A DNA stretch of 64,000 nucleotides from Prorocentrum cordatum (GCA_963575745.1 CAUYUJ010014598.1:40001-104000), one strand, 5' to 3'. Positions 30,151 to 42,212 are shown, numbered from the stretch's first letter. Numbers and translations are program-made. The notes: a model not told the origin generated them from the sequence alone.

Positions 30151-30847
30151 ACCACGTCCCCTGCCGCCCCCGCTCGTCCGCGCACATCCCTCGGGTCATG
30201 ACTGGGGAGGACCCACCGACCAACGGACGATGGGCCCATGGGTTTGGACTTTTTCGTCGGTCCTCGGCGCGGCTTTCCAGCCTCGGAGTGCCGCTTCGCC
30301 TCGGAGTGCCGCTTCCGGCGGCTGCGTCTCGCCGAAAGCGTTCCAAGGGTGTCCCCATCGCCCCGAATACGGCTGCCTGAGAGCGACGTTATGACTTTCA
30401 ATCCGCGGGGCAGTTTTTTGTTGGGGGGATCTTGGCTCGGGGGGGGACGCATCGACCCCTGATCGCCCATGCATCGTTCATCGGGGCCCGAAAGCCCTTG
30501 CCCACCCATGACTGCGCGGCTCCGCCATCGGGCACCCATCGCCGATCTACCAGCGATGTATCGCCGATTCCAGGTCGATGTTCCCCCCCCCGATCCAGTC
30601 CCCCCGATGGTTTTCGAGCTCAGTGTTGTCTCTAGCTCAGCGCTGTCTCTGCATTCGGAGTTTTTTGAAACCTCTGAACTGGGTCGGCGCTGGAAAAAAA
30701 AATGCCCCCCCGATAGTGCCCCCCCGATAGTGCTCCCCCTCCGGAGGGGGGCGGCGTCAGGAGGATCAGGAGCATGAGGAGGTCGTTTCCGTGGGCCCCC
30801 GTCGCTTCTCTGGGCCAGGACAGCCTTTCTCCGTCGGGCGCTGCCAG

Positions 30848-30945
30848 AAGTACCCCTCCTCCTCCTCCTCCTCCTCCTCCTCCTCCTCCTCCTCCTCCTC
30901 CTCCTCCTCCTCCTCCCTCCTACCTCCCCCTCCAGTGTGCCCCTC
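30848..30945 (+). repeat. CTC trinucleotide array
   Basis: About 28 CTC units. Confidence 0.9.
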
Positions 30946-31194
30946 CTCGCCCCTCCCTCCCTCGTGCCCCCAGCTTTTCGCTTCATGCTGGAGCCCCTGG
31001 GGCCCTCCGGGCCTCGTGCGGGGTGCTCGGGAGGCCGTGGGGGCTACCCCGAGCATCCTGGGGGGCATGCTGGCGCACGGGCACTTCTAGCCACACCCGA
31101 GCCGGCAGCTGCTCCTCGCCGGGGGTCCTTCGGGGGTGGCCCGGAGCGCTCCCAGCGGCCGCCCGCCCGACGCGCGGCCCGGCCGCCACACGAC

Positions 31195-31428
31195 GGCGGC
31201 CAGGCGTTTCTGCTCGGGGCTCGGAGGCTCGGGGAGCGTGCGGAGGGGAAGGGCCCAGCAGGAGGGGCTCTCCGGGGTGGACAGGACCCCCCCCCTGACA
31301 CGACGATTCGTGGATTGCCCGTGGACAGGACCCCCACCCTGACACGACGTTTCTGTTCAGGGCACGGAGGCTCGAGGAGCGCGCGGAGGGGAAGGGCGAG
31401 GAGGAGGGGCTCTCCGGGGTGGACAGGA
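31195..31428 (+). repeat. Diverged tandem duplication of about 136 bp
   Basis: Two blocks each run from ACACGACG through TTCTG and GGAGCGNGCGGAGGGGAAGG to CTCTCCGGGGTGGACAGGA (ending at about 31285 and 31428). The ACCCTGACACGACGATTCGT segment occurs once more at about 31690. Confidence 0.75.
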
Positions 31429-31678
31429 TCCTTGTGGGCCCCGGAAACGGCAGGGCCGTTTTTTCACCGTTTCCAGAAAACATGTCCCTTGAAAGTGGAA
31501 ACGGCAAAAAAAACTGCGACCAGAAACGGCAACAAAAACGGCTCCAGGATTGGAACCGGAGCCGGAACCGGTCAAAAAACGGCGACGGAACCGTTAAAAA
31601 AACGGCGTCGGAACCGGCAAAAAAACGGCAAAACGCAACCGGTAAAAAAAACGCCTTGACGTTTCCAGGGCCCATTAA
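31429..31678. mobile_element. GGGCCCTGGAAACG-type element, copy 2
   Basis: Left TGTGGGCCCCGGAAACGGCA, right TTGACGTTTCCAGGGCCCAT; opposite orientation to the copy at 12375. The direct repeat GGACAGGA at 31421-31428 and 31679-31686 may be an 8-bp target duplication, but the same string is also part of the local tandem repeat. Confidence 0.75.
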
Positions 31679-32131
31679 GGACAGGACCCCCACCCTGACA
31701 CGACGATTCGTGGATTGCCCGTTTTCCGTTCTCGAGAGGGCGCCGCGGCCGTCATGTTCCAGGCTCGCGCCCGCCAGGTTTGGGCCCGAGGTCGTTGTCA
31801 CTGAACCACGTTTTGCGAAAGGGGATTCTGTCCATCCCCAAGGCTCGGATGATCGGTGTCGTCGAAGACGAGGGACGGGTGGACGACAAGTGACGTGTGG
31901 ATATCGTTGCACCAGAGCCATGGGATCTCCGAGATGGAACGCCCCCTTCTCCTGTTTATAGTTGTGGTTTCTCTTATGCTTATCGACTGGACTCTTCTCA
32001 TGTGGATGATTCGCACTTGTCTCATTATCCTTTCTTTCCATTTGTCCCCTGTCACTGTCCCACCCCCTGACCCCTCGATCTCGCGCATGGCCATGATTCG
32101 CTAACCCCCCCCTCGTCGGCGCGCCCGGCAG

Positions 32132-32345
32132 GAGTTTTGAGGAGAAGGTGGAGGAGGAGGACGAGGATGAAAAACATGCTGAGCCCAAGGGCGCAGCTGC
32201 GTCGCAGTCGATTGCGTTTGGTCGCTTGGTCGGTCGTTGCAGCGTCGATTGCGTTGTCGCCGCGAACGGCCTTGGGCCATCTACAACACCGTCAAATGAT
32301 TTCCCCCAGCCGTTCTTGATCCAGGATCCACGGAGTGCGTACTGA
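32132..32345 (+). CDS. Exon candidate, terminal, unrecognised protein
   Basis: After a GCGCCCGGCAG acceptor-like site the frame reads SFEEKVEEEDEDEKHAEPKG, then ASQSIAFGRLVGRCSVDCVV and ends QPFLIQDPRSAY-stop at 32343-32345. The composition is protein-like. Another frame (stop 32317-32319) is more basic and less likely. No upstream partner exon is assigned. Confidence 0.35.
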
Positions 32346-32390
32346 TAGATTCGGTCCCTGTTCACATATAGAGCATGCTACTATATAGTA

Positions 32391-32554
32391 CACCTCAGGC
32401 GATGCTTAAGAAAACCTAAGTTTTCGTCCAGAGTCTCGATTATTCTTAATGTTTCAACGTAAATCCTAAGATTTTGATAGAAGTTCTGGGTTTTATTCAA
32501 TTTCTGAGACTCTGAATTTCTTAACCCATGATTTCTTAAGCATTTCGCAGGGTG
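32391..32554. mobile_element. CACC…GGTG-type element, copy 1, with 7-bp duplication
   Basis: Left CACCTCAGGCGATGCTTAAG, right CTTAAGCATTTCGCAGGGTG; inverted ends share GCTTAAGAAA. The direct repeat TATAGTA flanks it at 32384-32390 and 32555-32561. The interior TTTTGATAGAAGTTCTGGGT is shared with copies at 32682 and 51361. AT-rich, non-coding. Confidence 0.85.
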
Positions 32555-32681
32555 TATAGTATGGAAGGAAGTTCCCTAACCAGGGTTGGCCAGAGAGGTC
32601 GGCCGGGAGGGCAGGTCCCGGTTGGCAAGTGTTGGTTGGGGGTTGGCAAGAGGCTTGGCCGAGGTAGTTCTTCAATTGGTG

Positions 32682-32846
32682 CACCTTAGGCGATGCTTAA
32701 GAAAACTTAAGTTTTCGGCCATAGTCTCGATTATTCTTCACGTTTCAATGTAAATCTTAAGATTTTAATGGGCACGTTGGGTTTTTGTTCAAGTTCTGAG
32801 ACTATGAATTTCTTAACCCATGATTTCTTAAGCATTTCGCAGGGTG
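32682..32846. mobile_element. CACC…GGTG-type element, copy 2
   Basis: Same ends and interior as copy 1, only about 130 bp away and in the same orientation. No matching flanking duplication is seen. Confidence 0.8.
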
Positions 32847-33285
32847 TACGTCTTTCCGTGACCTGTGGAAGTCGAGATTCAACCAAGAGACTTCCCTCCT
32901 GGGATCCGGGGGGTCCAGCCGAGGACGCCCAGAGATGCAGCGGCTGCGACGGACGAGATGCGCGGGGCCGGCAGCTTTCGGGCCCGCAACAGCAGCATCG
33001 GAAGGAGCCGCTGTTCTCTTTCGAGGGGGGATGGAGGCTTGCCTTCCGCTGGGTCTCGCTGGAGCTGCTGTGCTCTTTGGAGCTGCTGTTTTCTTCGGGT
33101 TCGGGGACTCTGGGGTGTTGCTGCCTGCTTTGGGTTCCTTTGGAGCTGCTGCTTCCTTGGGGTTTCTTTGGAGCAGCGGTTTTCTCTGGGTGTGGGGACT
33201 CTGGGGTGTGGTTGCCTGCTTTGGCCTCCGAGGGCGGCGGCGTGGCCACGGCGGGGCTCGCTTCGGGCATCGACCTCGAGGGCAG

Positions 33286-33475
33286 GAGGGGGGGATTGGG
33301 AAAGGGGGAAATGGAAAAGGGGGGATTGGGAAAGGGGGGGATTGGGACGAAGGGGGGGGATTGGGAAAGGGGGGATTGGGAAAGGGGGGGATTGGGACGA
33401 AGGGGGGGGATGGGGAAAGGAGAGGAAGGTCGGGCCGGACGAAAGGGGGGGACTGGGAAAGGGGGGGGGGGTACG
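33286..33475 (+). repeat. GGGGGGATTGGGAAA G-rich minisatellite
   Basis: About nine degenerate units of about 20 bp, each with two or more runs of 4-8 G. The open frames over 32768-33583 and on the other strand are Gly/Arg or Pro/Ser repeats caused by this sequence. Confidence 0.9.
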
Positions 33476-33499
33476 AAGTCTGTTGACTGCAGCTGGCTT

Positions 33500-34300
33500 C
33501 GGCCCCGCCGCCAGGCCCACTCCTCGATACATGGGCGCCTCCCGGCGCTGGGAGGCGCCGGGGAAATCAGCTGCGTGAGCTGATTCCCCCGGCGAGGGTG
33601 AGGGTGATAGGAGGGACCTGGAGAAGAGAAGGGTCATCTTTCGTGTGTGTAGGTTACACGCGCATTACACAAAGAGGCTGGTGATCTGCGGTCCAGGCCG
33701 GGGAGTTGCCCGCATCCGCGGGGCGGGGGCGAGGCGGGAGCGCGCACTTGGTCGCGCCTCGCACAGCGCGGAGTCGGGTGGCCTGGAGTACGACCTCGGT
33801 GTGGTTCGGGTCGGTGTGCCGAGGTCTAGTCAGCAGGACCTGCAGCGGCAGCAACAGCAGAGTGGAGGGTCATGGTCGCTCTGCGCCGTGACACGTCCTC
33901 ACTGGGACCAGTGGCTTCGCTGGCGGCTGCTTTCGCGCGCCCACCCCCAACGGGCCGAGCGCGATCATGTCGATGGGTGGCCTCGTGCCCAGGGTTGCGT
34001 GCGCCCGAAGGGCTGCGCACTCGTGTGAGGGGTGGGCGCGCACATGCCAACATCTCACACGGCCTCACAATTCTGCGCCACGGTCAGGCAGTCAGGTGGG
34101 GACGGTGCATGAACATCGACACGAAGCTTGTTCATCGTAACCCCCAGCGGAAGACTTCGGCTTGACTTTGGCTCATGTCTCATTTCTTTCAGTCCGCCGG
34201 CCCATACCGTATCATGTTATATGTTGGTGTGTTCGTGGCGAGCGAGAAGGAGGAAGAGGCGGGGAAAATTTGAGGATGATGATGAAGAAGCTTCTCAATG
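33500..34300. other. Mixed GC-rich stretch without a supported gene
   Basis: No recognisable domain, tandem repeat or inverted-repeat element. Frames are Arg/Pro-rich or short. Confidence 0.45.
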
Positions 34301-34349
34301 GCTTCTTGGGTCCATATGGTCCATATTGGATCGTCGATAAGACAACTCT

Positions 34350-34640
34350 TTGAGCCAGGGGTCTCTTGGGCCCTCTTGGGAGGGTTTCTTTGTGCCTCTG
34401 TGGGCCTCTTCCTGGCCTGCTGGCGGTCTCGGGAGACAGCTTGCGGGAAACAGTTGGAGAAGTCAGTTCGGATTTTCCCTAAAGGGCCCTTTGGGGAGCC
34501 TCTGGAGCCCTCTGGGGAGACCTCTTGGGCCGTCTCGGGACCCTCTCGGGCTGTCTAGAGACCGTCATGGGAGCCTTCTTGGCTCGACTTGGGGCGATCT
34601 TTGGGACCTCCTGGGCCGTCTTGGGCGGTCGGAAGCCCGA
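34350..34640 (+). repeat. CTTGGGCC-type degenerate repeat, block 1
   Basis: Irregular copies of CTCTTGGGCCGTCTTGGG-like words, the same vocabulary as in 35760-36830. Confidence 0.75.
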
Positions 34641-34776
34641 AAATGCGGTGACGTCAAACTCCTCGCAAAGCCGCAGGGCAATCCCATACATGTATCCGCT
34701 GGGGGCCCTCTTGGGCCTGTCCTGGAGGATCTTTGGGCTGCCATCGTTAGGCCTGCCACCTATTCTCAGGAGGAAA

Positions 34777-34928
34777 AGAAACACACAGACACAATTAATC
34801 CTCGATTCCCCAGAAAATATGGGAAAATATGGGAATTGGGCGGGAAGACAAAAACCCAGAAAATATGGGAAAATATGGGGACTAGTTTTATTTGTGTGTA
34901 TTTATTTGTGTGTCCTAATTTCCCTTTA
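34777..34928. mobile_element. ACACAC-type element, copy 3
   Basis: CAGGAGGAAAAGAAACACAC left, ATTTATTTGTGTGTCCTAAT right. The 5-bp direct repeat TATTC flanks it at 34771-34775 and 34929-34933. The next 800 bp (to about 35760) hold no supported gene. Confidence 0.85.
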
Positions 34929-35934
34929 TATTCCTCCCGACTCTTGAACCCTCCTGGAGCTCCTCTGGGGTCCCTGGGGGCGCTCGTGGGCCGAGCTCCC
35001 TTGCGAGCCCCGAGAGCCGCCCCCCCCGGAAGTTCCAGCATCCCTGACGCCGACCGCCCGCTTGGCATCGCTCGGACGCGTGCATGTTTGCTCGGCGAGA
35101 GACATCGAGGAACATCCTGGACCACCGAGCAAAAGCAACACGCACGAACCCGACAAATGCACGATGGCAGGCCCGGGAGTCGGCGCCGGGGCCCGCCGGG
35201 AGCCGTGGTCGTCTGGAGATCTCCATCGCCAGTCGAGTCCGAGGCCCGGGCCCCACCCTCGAGACTTTAGACAAGGCCTGCCCCACAGAGGTTCGGGCCG
35301 TCTCTCGATTTCGGAGGCGGTGCACCTCGTGCCCTGCGTTTGAATATGCCAGTATCTTGACTCGTTTTCGCGAGTCCCTGGTGGTGTTGCGAGCGGGTCT
35401 CGTTGTAGTTCGACCAAGTTGGGCGTCCCATAATGGCCGCCGCTGCGCGCATTGTTCTTCCGGGGCCACGCGGCGGAAGGTCGACGTGGGTTTCGTCGAA
35501 TTAAATTCCAGATCCGGGGAGGAAACAACCAAAAGTTCAAAACAATCGTTATAGTTGTTCGATTTTCGCTTTCGTAGACGAAGATTCTTAGGCTTACGCC
35601 ACACCGCCGACCCCTTGTTTATGCCAATCTGGGGGTAGTAGAAGCTGCGAAGGGGTGAAAAGGCGAGTGATATTTGTTTGGTGTCTGTTCGCCGCCACCG
35701 CCAGAGGGTCTCGGGCAGTTCCGCGGGGAGGTCCGAGCGGACAGCGACACTGCGAGTTTTGGAGCCACTCGGGGGCCGTTTCGGAGCCTCTGGGGTGCTT
35801 CTTGGGGGTTCCTTGGGGCGTCTGGGCGGCCTCGTGAGGGCCTCTGGGGGCCTCTTGGGGCACTCTTGGGGCCCCCTGGGGCTCCTGGGGGCAGAAAGCT
35901 AGAGTTTCAACATGTTTGGTCGCCCTCTTGGGCC

Positions 35935-36832
35935 CCTCGTGGTGCCGTCTTGGAGCCCTCTTGGGCCGTCTTGGGGACCTCTTGGGCCGTGTTGGGGCCG
36001 TCTTGGGCCGTCTGGAGGCCGTCTTGGGGGCCTCTTGGGCCATCTTGGGGCTGTCTTTGGGGCCTCTTTGGCCGTCTTGGAGCGTCGGGAAGCCGAAAAG
36101 GCGGAAAAGCAAAACACATCGAAAAACACTATGGAAAATCAACAATTTTAGACTCTTGGGGCCTTCTTGGGAGACTTGTATGGGACCTCGGGGGCCGCCT
36201 TGGAGACCTCTTGGCTCGTCTTGGGGCCATCTTGGGCGTCTTGGAGGGGTCGTTTGGCGTCTCGGAGCCTTCGTGGGCCGTCTTGGAGGCCTCTTGGAGC
36301 CTTCTTGGCCCGTCTTGAGGCCCTCTTGGGCCCGGAAAAGCCCTGGAACCGCTCGTCCCGGCCGTGCTGCGCTCGTCCCGGCCCCCTCCCCCCCTCCAAA
36401 TCGGCCCTCTTGGGCCGTCTTGGGGACCTCTTGGGCCGTCTTGGGGCCGTCTTGGGCCGTCTGGAGGCCGTCTTGGGGGCCTCTTGGGCCATCTTGGGGC
36501 TATCTTTGGGGCCTCTTTGCCCGTCTTGGAGCGTCGGGAAGCCAGAAAGGCGGAAAAGCAAAAAACATAGAAAAACACTCTGGAAAATCAGCAATTTTTG
36601 ACTCTTTGGGCCCTCTTGGGGGGCTCATTTGGGACCTCAGGGGCCGTCTTGGAGACCTCTTGGCCCGTCTTGGGGCCATCGTGGGCGTCTTGGAGCGGTC
36701 GTTTGGCTTCTCGGAGCCCCTTCGTGGGCCGTCTTGGAGGCCTCTTGGGGGCTTCGTGGCCCGTCTTGAAGCCCTCTTGGGCCAGGAAAAGCCCCGTGGA
36801 GCGCTCGTCCCGGACCCCTCCCCCCCTCCAAA
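35935..36832 (+). repeat. Two tandem copies of a 449-bp unit
   Basis: Copy 1 at about 35935-36383 and copy 2 at about 36384-36832, offset 449 bp. Each has a CTTGGGCCGTCTTGGGGACC-rich half, an AGCGTCGGGAAGCC / GGCGGAAAAGCAAAA junction with an AT-rich AACACT-TGGAAAATCA patch, and a C-rich end GGCCCCCTCCCCCCCTCCAA. The same CTTGGGCC words continue back to about 35760. The copies differ by scattered substitutions and small indels, so they are not recent duplicates. Confidence 0.85.
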
Positions 36833-37036
36833 TCGACCGGACCGGGCTCCCGGGGGAGGGGTTTGGGGAGGGGGAAGCATCTCACACGCCGATGATCCCC
36901 AAGGGGTCGGCGGATTCGCTTTCGTAGACGAAGATTTAGCAAGTTCACGTATTTGTAAAGAAACGTATTCGTGATTATGTAAAGTGCGTTTTAAACGTAA
37001 GTTAAATGTCCGTTGATTTTTAGGTACATGTATCTT

Positions 37037-37094
37037 CAACTAGGCGCCGCCGTTGGACCCGGTGACCTCGTCGCCGCGGTAGGAGGCACTGAAG
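37037..37094 (+). repeat. Direct repeat, copy 1 (about 58 bp)
   Basis: ATCTTCAACTAGGCGCCGCC, then TTGGACCCGGTGACCTCGTC and GCCGCGGTAGG; recurs at 37552-37610 with one or two differences. On the minus strand it can be read YRGDEVTGSNGGA-stop. Confidence 0.75.
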
Positions 37095-37255
37095 GGGTCT
37101 TAGCGGAGAATGAAAGATTTGGCAAATGTTCCAGGCCGATTTCGGTGGGCGGCCGGGTTCCCCGGTTCCCGGGTTCCGGTTTCCCAGATTCCGGGTTCCG
37201 GGTTCCTGGCCGATTTCAGTAGGCGGCGGGGTTCCGGATTCCCGATGGTTGGTCG

Positions 37256-37505
37256 AGTTTCTTATCGATCGGTCTCATCATCGATTTCATTAGCCTATTT
37301 TTCATCGATCTCACAATCGATCTCATTATCGATCTCACAGTCTATCTCGTTATACATCGTTCGAGCTATTTCATGATCGATCTCACTATCGATCTCATTG
37401 AATCGAGTTCATTGTGGGTCTCACGATCGAACTTACAGTCGTCCTCACTATCTATTCCACAATCGATCGCACAATCGATCTCAATATCTATATCACTAAT
37501 TTTCA
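37256..37505 (+). repeat. ATCGATCTCA tandem repeat
   Basis: Degenerate units of about 16-18 bp (ATCGATCTCATTATCGATCT), between the two copies of the 58-bp direct repeat. Confidence 0.85.
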
Positions 37506-37551
37506 AAGCATCCGCTGATTGGGATTTTTCTTTGGTGTAATTGTGATACAT

Positions 37552-37610
37552 CAATCTTCAACTAGGCGCCGCCGTTGGATCCGGTGACCTCGTCGCCGCG
37601 GTAGGGCGCA
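37552..37610 (+). repeat. Direct repeat, copy 2 (about 58 bp)
   Basis: Second copy of 37037-37094, offset 522 bp. Confidence 0.75.
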
Positions 37611-37614
37611 CGGC

Positions 37615-38570
37615 CGCAATGGAATGGGCCAAATTGGGGAGGGGGCAGAGACGTGATTGGTGAGTGAACGGCGTGATGATGATTGAACGTTTCGCGCACG
37701 TTCGCAGCTAGGAGTGAATGCGCAGTCTGCGTGGCGCAATTGCAGGCGTGATCCACGCGAGGGTGCGGATCCAGACATACTTTTCCGAATGAGTTCCAAA
37801 TTTCTTCAAAATGGGATTGGGGTTTCCGATTTCATTGATTACCTCAGGGGCCGCCACAAGCGCGAACTATATGCATGTTCCCTCTCGCTGGATCTTTTAG
37901 CACGCTGACTTTTATTTTGGAGCACGGGGCGACCTGCGTTGGTCATTTACGACTCTTGATAGCAATTTTGCCGGTATAATGGATGATTGGCCTTCGTTGC
38001 ACACTGTGGCATGCGTGGTAGGGAATCCCTTCTGGGGTTCGCCAACCATGCCCAATTATATCCTTCCTGACTCGTTGAAGCTTCGGCCTGGCAGGGATCG
38101 GCGAATTTGCATAGCTGACGCCCTCTGGCCCCTGTACCCTCTTGCAGGAGGTTGTCGCCAAATGAGGGGTCAAGAAATCGCCGCACCTCTCTTATGTCCA
38201 ACAAGGTTGGTGTGGCATGGCCGAAGGAAGGAGATGGAGGAGGAGTCGGGGCTCAAGGGACAGGGGTCAATGCCAACGGGGGTCAGTCAGAGCGCCAGAT
38301 CTTCCAGAATCGTGCAGGGCCAGGGCTGCACTGACCTGGGTCAGCGTGCCGGATCCTGGAGGATCCTGAAAGAGTTTGCAGGATCTTGCAAGGCTGATTG
38401 CCCTGGGTCTGGATTGACCCGGGCCAGGAGATCCCCGAAGGAGAAGGCGGGAGGAGGCGGAATCTTTTCCTCCGCCCGCGCGGAATCTCCCCACTTCGGG
38501 GAGCCTGGAGTCGAGCCCGCCTGGCAGGCGCCCGAGGGGCCCCCGGCCGGAGGCGGGAGAGGGAGGAGGC
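37615..38570. other. Mixed stretch without a supported gene
   Basis: No domain or repeat family is recognised. A short tandem-like GGATCCTGCAAGG/GGATCTTGCAAGG patch lies at about 38345-38395. Confidence 0.45.
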
Positions 38571-38571
38571 G

Positions 38572-38640
38572 AAGGCGGGAGGAGGAGGAGGAGGAGGAGG
38601 AGGAGGAGGAGGAGGAGGAGGAGGAGGAGGAGGAGCATCC
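38572..38640 (+). repeat. GGA trinucleotide array
   Basis: About 20 GGA units. The 1-kb stretch after it (38650-39580) has no supported gene. Confidence 0.9.
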
Positions 38641-39579
38641 TCGCCCGCCAGCGCTTCGGCGAGCTCGAGGGGGAACCACGTAGAGCACAGCGTTTCCCAG
38701 TGACACTCGTCTCGAGAGGGTGTGGCCACTGGCCTTCCCTCTCTCGCTGCACCGAAGGCTTCGAAGGAGCCGCCCCTCCGGGGACCCCGAGGTCGAGCAC
38801 GCCACCGGCAGGCGCCCGAGGGCCCAACTTGGCTTCCCCGCGCCCCGTCGCCAGAGATCACTTCTGCCGATCGGGTCACACCTGCGCGTAGCTTGGTAGT
38901 CCCCAAACGTGATGGTGACAACATCCGGCGGTGAGTCTCGGGCGATTTGGTGTCACCACCCGGTTTTGGGACTCGTGTGTTTTTTCGAGGATGTCCCGAA
39001 CGTTGGTGGGTCCAGGAGTGACAGAACCCGGCGGTGACTTGGGGGGGATTCCAGGTCACCACTTGATATCTCACCACTTGGTTTGGGGGCTCCCAAGTAA
39101 CCGAGGCAACTTGTCGTCCGTGCCAAGTCCATCGATCGCAACCAGGCAACGTGGCCGTGGCAGCGAGGGTCCGTTCTTGGCGCGCTGCTACGGACCGTGG
39201 CTTTGCGTGCGAGGACGTGCTGGATGTCGCACGGGGTCGTTGCTGCAATAGGCGCGAAAAGCCTCAGCACGTTACCAGGGATGCGGCCATGGGAGAGGAT
39301 CGATTGGTGTGTAATCTTGGTGATTGCCGAGGTGAGGACGACAACTATGTGTAATATGATGCACGGAGCTTGCGTGACGGGGAGCGCGAACCAGCTATTG
39401 CTTCGAGCAGTAAGATCAAGGGTTTCGAGCGGCGATTGGATCGAGGGTCCTCGTGCTTCTCGGAGTTACCTGTTCTGTGGAATGCAGCGGGCTCTAAGAT
39501 GGTCGAGTGTGCCTCAAGAAGACGACGGCGACGACAAGGACGAGAACGGGGGCGGGGAATGATGAAGAGGAGGCACGCG

Positions 39580-39960
39580 AGTGAACGGAGGAAGAGGAGG
39601 AAGAGGAGGAACAGACAAGTTGGGAAGGGGAAGGTAAGGAAGAGGGAGAGGGAGATGCGGGTGAAGAAGAATACGAAAGCAAGACAGAAGTAGAGGGAGA
39701 GGAGGAGGAGAAGAGGATGATGATGATGATGATGATGATGAGGAGGAGGAGGAGGAGGAGGAGGAGGAGGAGGAGGAGGAGGAGGAGGAGGAGGAGGAGG
39801 AGGAGGAGGAGGGGCGGGGGGAGGGGGAACGGTGACAGGGAGGAGGGGGAGGGGGAGGGGGACGAGGCAGAGGAGGAGAGGGAGGAGGACGAGGGGGACA
39901 AGGATGAGGAAGGAAAGGGGGAAGGGGGGGCGGAGGAAGAGGAGCAAGAGGACCAGAGTA
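39580..39960 (+). repeat. GGA/GAT purine array
   Basis: (GATGAT)n at 39715-39740 passing into (GGA)n to about 39810, with degenerate AGG/GGA on both sides. The poly-Met, Arg and Glu frames are artefacts. Confidence 0.9.
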
Positions 39961-41340
39961 AACCTAAGATGCATCAGTGATGCTGCAATACACCCTCCCG
40001 CCCCAAGTACCCCTCATCGTAAACCACACGCCTTCTCTTTCACTGTAAAAAGCGCCCCCTTGAAAGACCAGCCCTCCTTGGGCCTGCCAGTCAGTCCAGA
40101 GCTCAATTTTTGAAATGGAACTGCTTTGCATCCTTTAGCGATACGACGTGCTAAAACGTATGATCGTACATCATACAGACCAACAGATCCAGCAATAATC
40201 CTGCGTTGACGCAAGACCGCCTGCACAAGTGTCATCCTTGCACGCCTTTACCCTTCAGGTCATGTACGCAGAGGCCGTTCAGCTCTCACATACTTTCAAG
40301 TTTCTGGTCGAGCGATGTCCTAGTTTCGAACAGGAGCCACTCTCCGTAATCCTACCTTCGAATTGTTGCAAGTTGATTGGGTGAGTGTGCGAGGCGCTGA
40401 GGCGAGAACCACATTTGGGAAAGTTTCTGAAAAGGACCGACCTCTATGTCTGACAAAAAAAAACGCCCTCTGTGGCCGCGTGGAGGGCGGGGGCTGCACC
40501 CCCCCCATCCCCCCCCTCCCCAGATGCAGGGGCAGGGGGTTTCTCCTCCTCCTCCTCCTCCTCCTTCTCCTCCTCCTCCTCCTCCTCCTCCTCCTCCTCC
40601 TCCTGCTTCTCTTCTAAACGGAGGTCGCCCGCACACCGTCGCGGCAGGGCGCCCACGCGCTCGGGGGGTTTGATGACCCCCGTTCAAGTCGATGTTGGTG
40701 AACGACACTGGTGGTCGTCGACGCCGGCAAACAGCGACGCCGACGGCGACCGCCGACGACGACCACGATGACGGTTGCCGGGTGCCGTATGTTTAGCCCC
40801 CCACGGTTCGAGCTTAGCCCTTCTGGTTCAAGGTCTTCGCATCAAGGGGGGAAGAGGCGGGTGCAGGTGGGGCTGGGTGGGGGCGGGCGCGCGGGATGTT
40901 TGGGCGGGGGGGTCCCCCCCCGTTCCGATGTGTCGTGAGAGGTTCCCAGGGCAAGCACCCGTGAAACGCGCGCGGCTCTAAGACGAGAGCTCAATTTGTA
41001 AAGGAACCGTCCTCCATACTTATAGTTGCTGCAGAATGGAAGACGAACCTGCGCGGTGTCAAGGCGGGAACCGCCTTCAAACAACATTTCTGAATCCTGA
41101 AATCTGTGGCAAGAATTTAAAGCAAACAGCACGCGACGCTTTAGCGAGCGCCAGCACTGCTCACAACTACATCCTATACATGTAGCTGCTACAAACGTTC
41201 AGCACGAACGTGTGGAAAAGGGCCCCGCTGCCATCCGCATTCCAAGCTTCAGTGGCGTAATTGGTGGGGAAAGGTTCGGCGAAATGCCCAACCCGCCCTA
41301 CCCACAGGTCTGGGGGTGCCACAGGGAAGCGTTTTACCAT
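39960..41340. other. Mixed stretch with one CCT array, no supported gene
   Basis: CTC/CCT array at 40540-40610; the rest is unremarkable. Two short related pieces, AGAGCTCAATTTTTGAAATG (about 40095) and AGAGCTCAATTTGTAAAGGA (about 40985), hint at an interspersed repeat. Confidence 0.5.
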
Positions 41341-41810
41341 AAGCAGGCTGGATGGGGGATGAGGACGGGGGATGGGAGAGGAAGATGAGGAGGGAGGGAG
41401 GACACAAGGGAGGGGAAAAGGTTAGGAGGAGGAAGAGAAGGGAAAAAGGGGTGGGAGGAGGAGGAGGAGGAGGAGGAGGAGGAGGAGGAGAGGAGGAGGA
41501 GGAGAAGAACGCGGAGGAGGAGAACGCTGAAGAGGAGGAGGAGGAGGAGGAGAAGTACGAGGAGGAGGGAGGAGGAGGAGGACGAGGACGAGGAGGAGGA
41601 GGAGGAGGAGGACGAGGACGAGGAGGAGTGGGAGGAAGAGGAGGAGGAGGAGGAGGAGGAAGAGGGTGAAGGGGAGGGCAAGGAGGGGGAGAATAAGGAG
41701 AGGGGGGAGTAGGGGCGGGGCGGAGAAGGGGGAGGGAGAGGGGGAGGATGGAGAGGACGGGGAGGAGGAGGAGGGGAAGGAGGGGGAGGGAGAGGAAAAT
41801 GAGGGATGGT
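41340..41810 (+). repeat. GGA/GAG purine array
   Basis: About 470 bp of interrupted AGG/GGA/GAC units. Confidence 0.9.
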
Positions 41811-42052
41811 GGGTTGGAGCGTGGGCGGGAATGAGCGCGTGTGCCCCGCAGCGGCACCACGCTGCACAGCGCCGTCAGCTCCGTGAGGCGCCCGGCGCGG
41901 CGGGTTGACAAGGGGACGTGTATGGTGCGGATTCCGTCGTCCTCGTCCTTTCGCCTTCATTGTCCTCTTCGTCCTCCTCGTCCTCCTTGTTCTCCTCGTT
42001 CTCCTCGTCCTCGTGTCTTGAGTCGAAGATCGCAGGAGAACGAACTGCACGA

Positions 42053-42212
42053 GCATAAACTTTCAGAGCTCCGCGCGGATTTATCGGATCGGTGCTGGGC
42101 CCTCCTGGCGGCGCACCCGGCGCCGCCCCTGGCGCGCTATTCGTGGCGTGGAGGGGTTTCCAGCGCCGATCCAAACAATCCATGCGGGTGTCCGACATGT
42201 TGCGCTTATGTT
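42053..42212. mobile_element. GGCGCTCCGCGCGG-type fold-back element, copy 3
   Basis: GAGCATAAACTTTCAGAGCT then CCGCGCGGATTTATCGGATC left; CCATGCGGGTGTCCGACATG then GCGCTTATGTT right. A diverged copy of the family at 19401. Confidence 0.65.
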
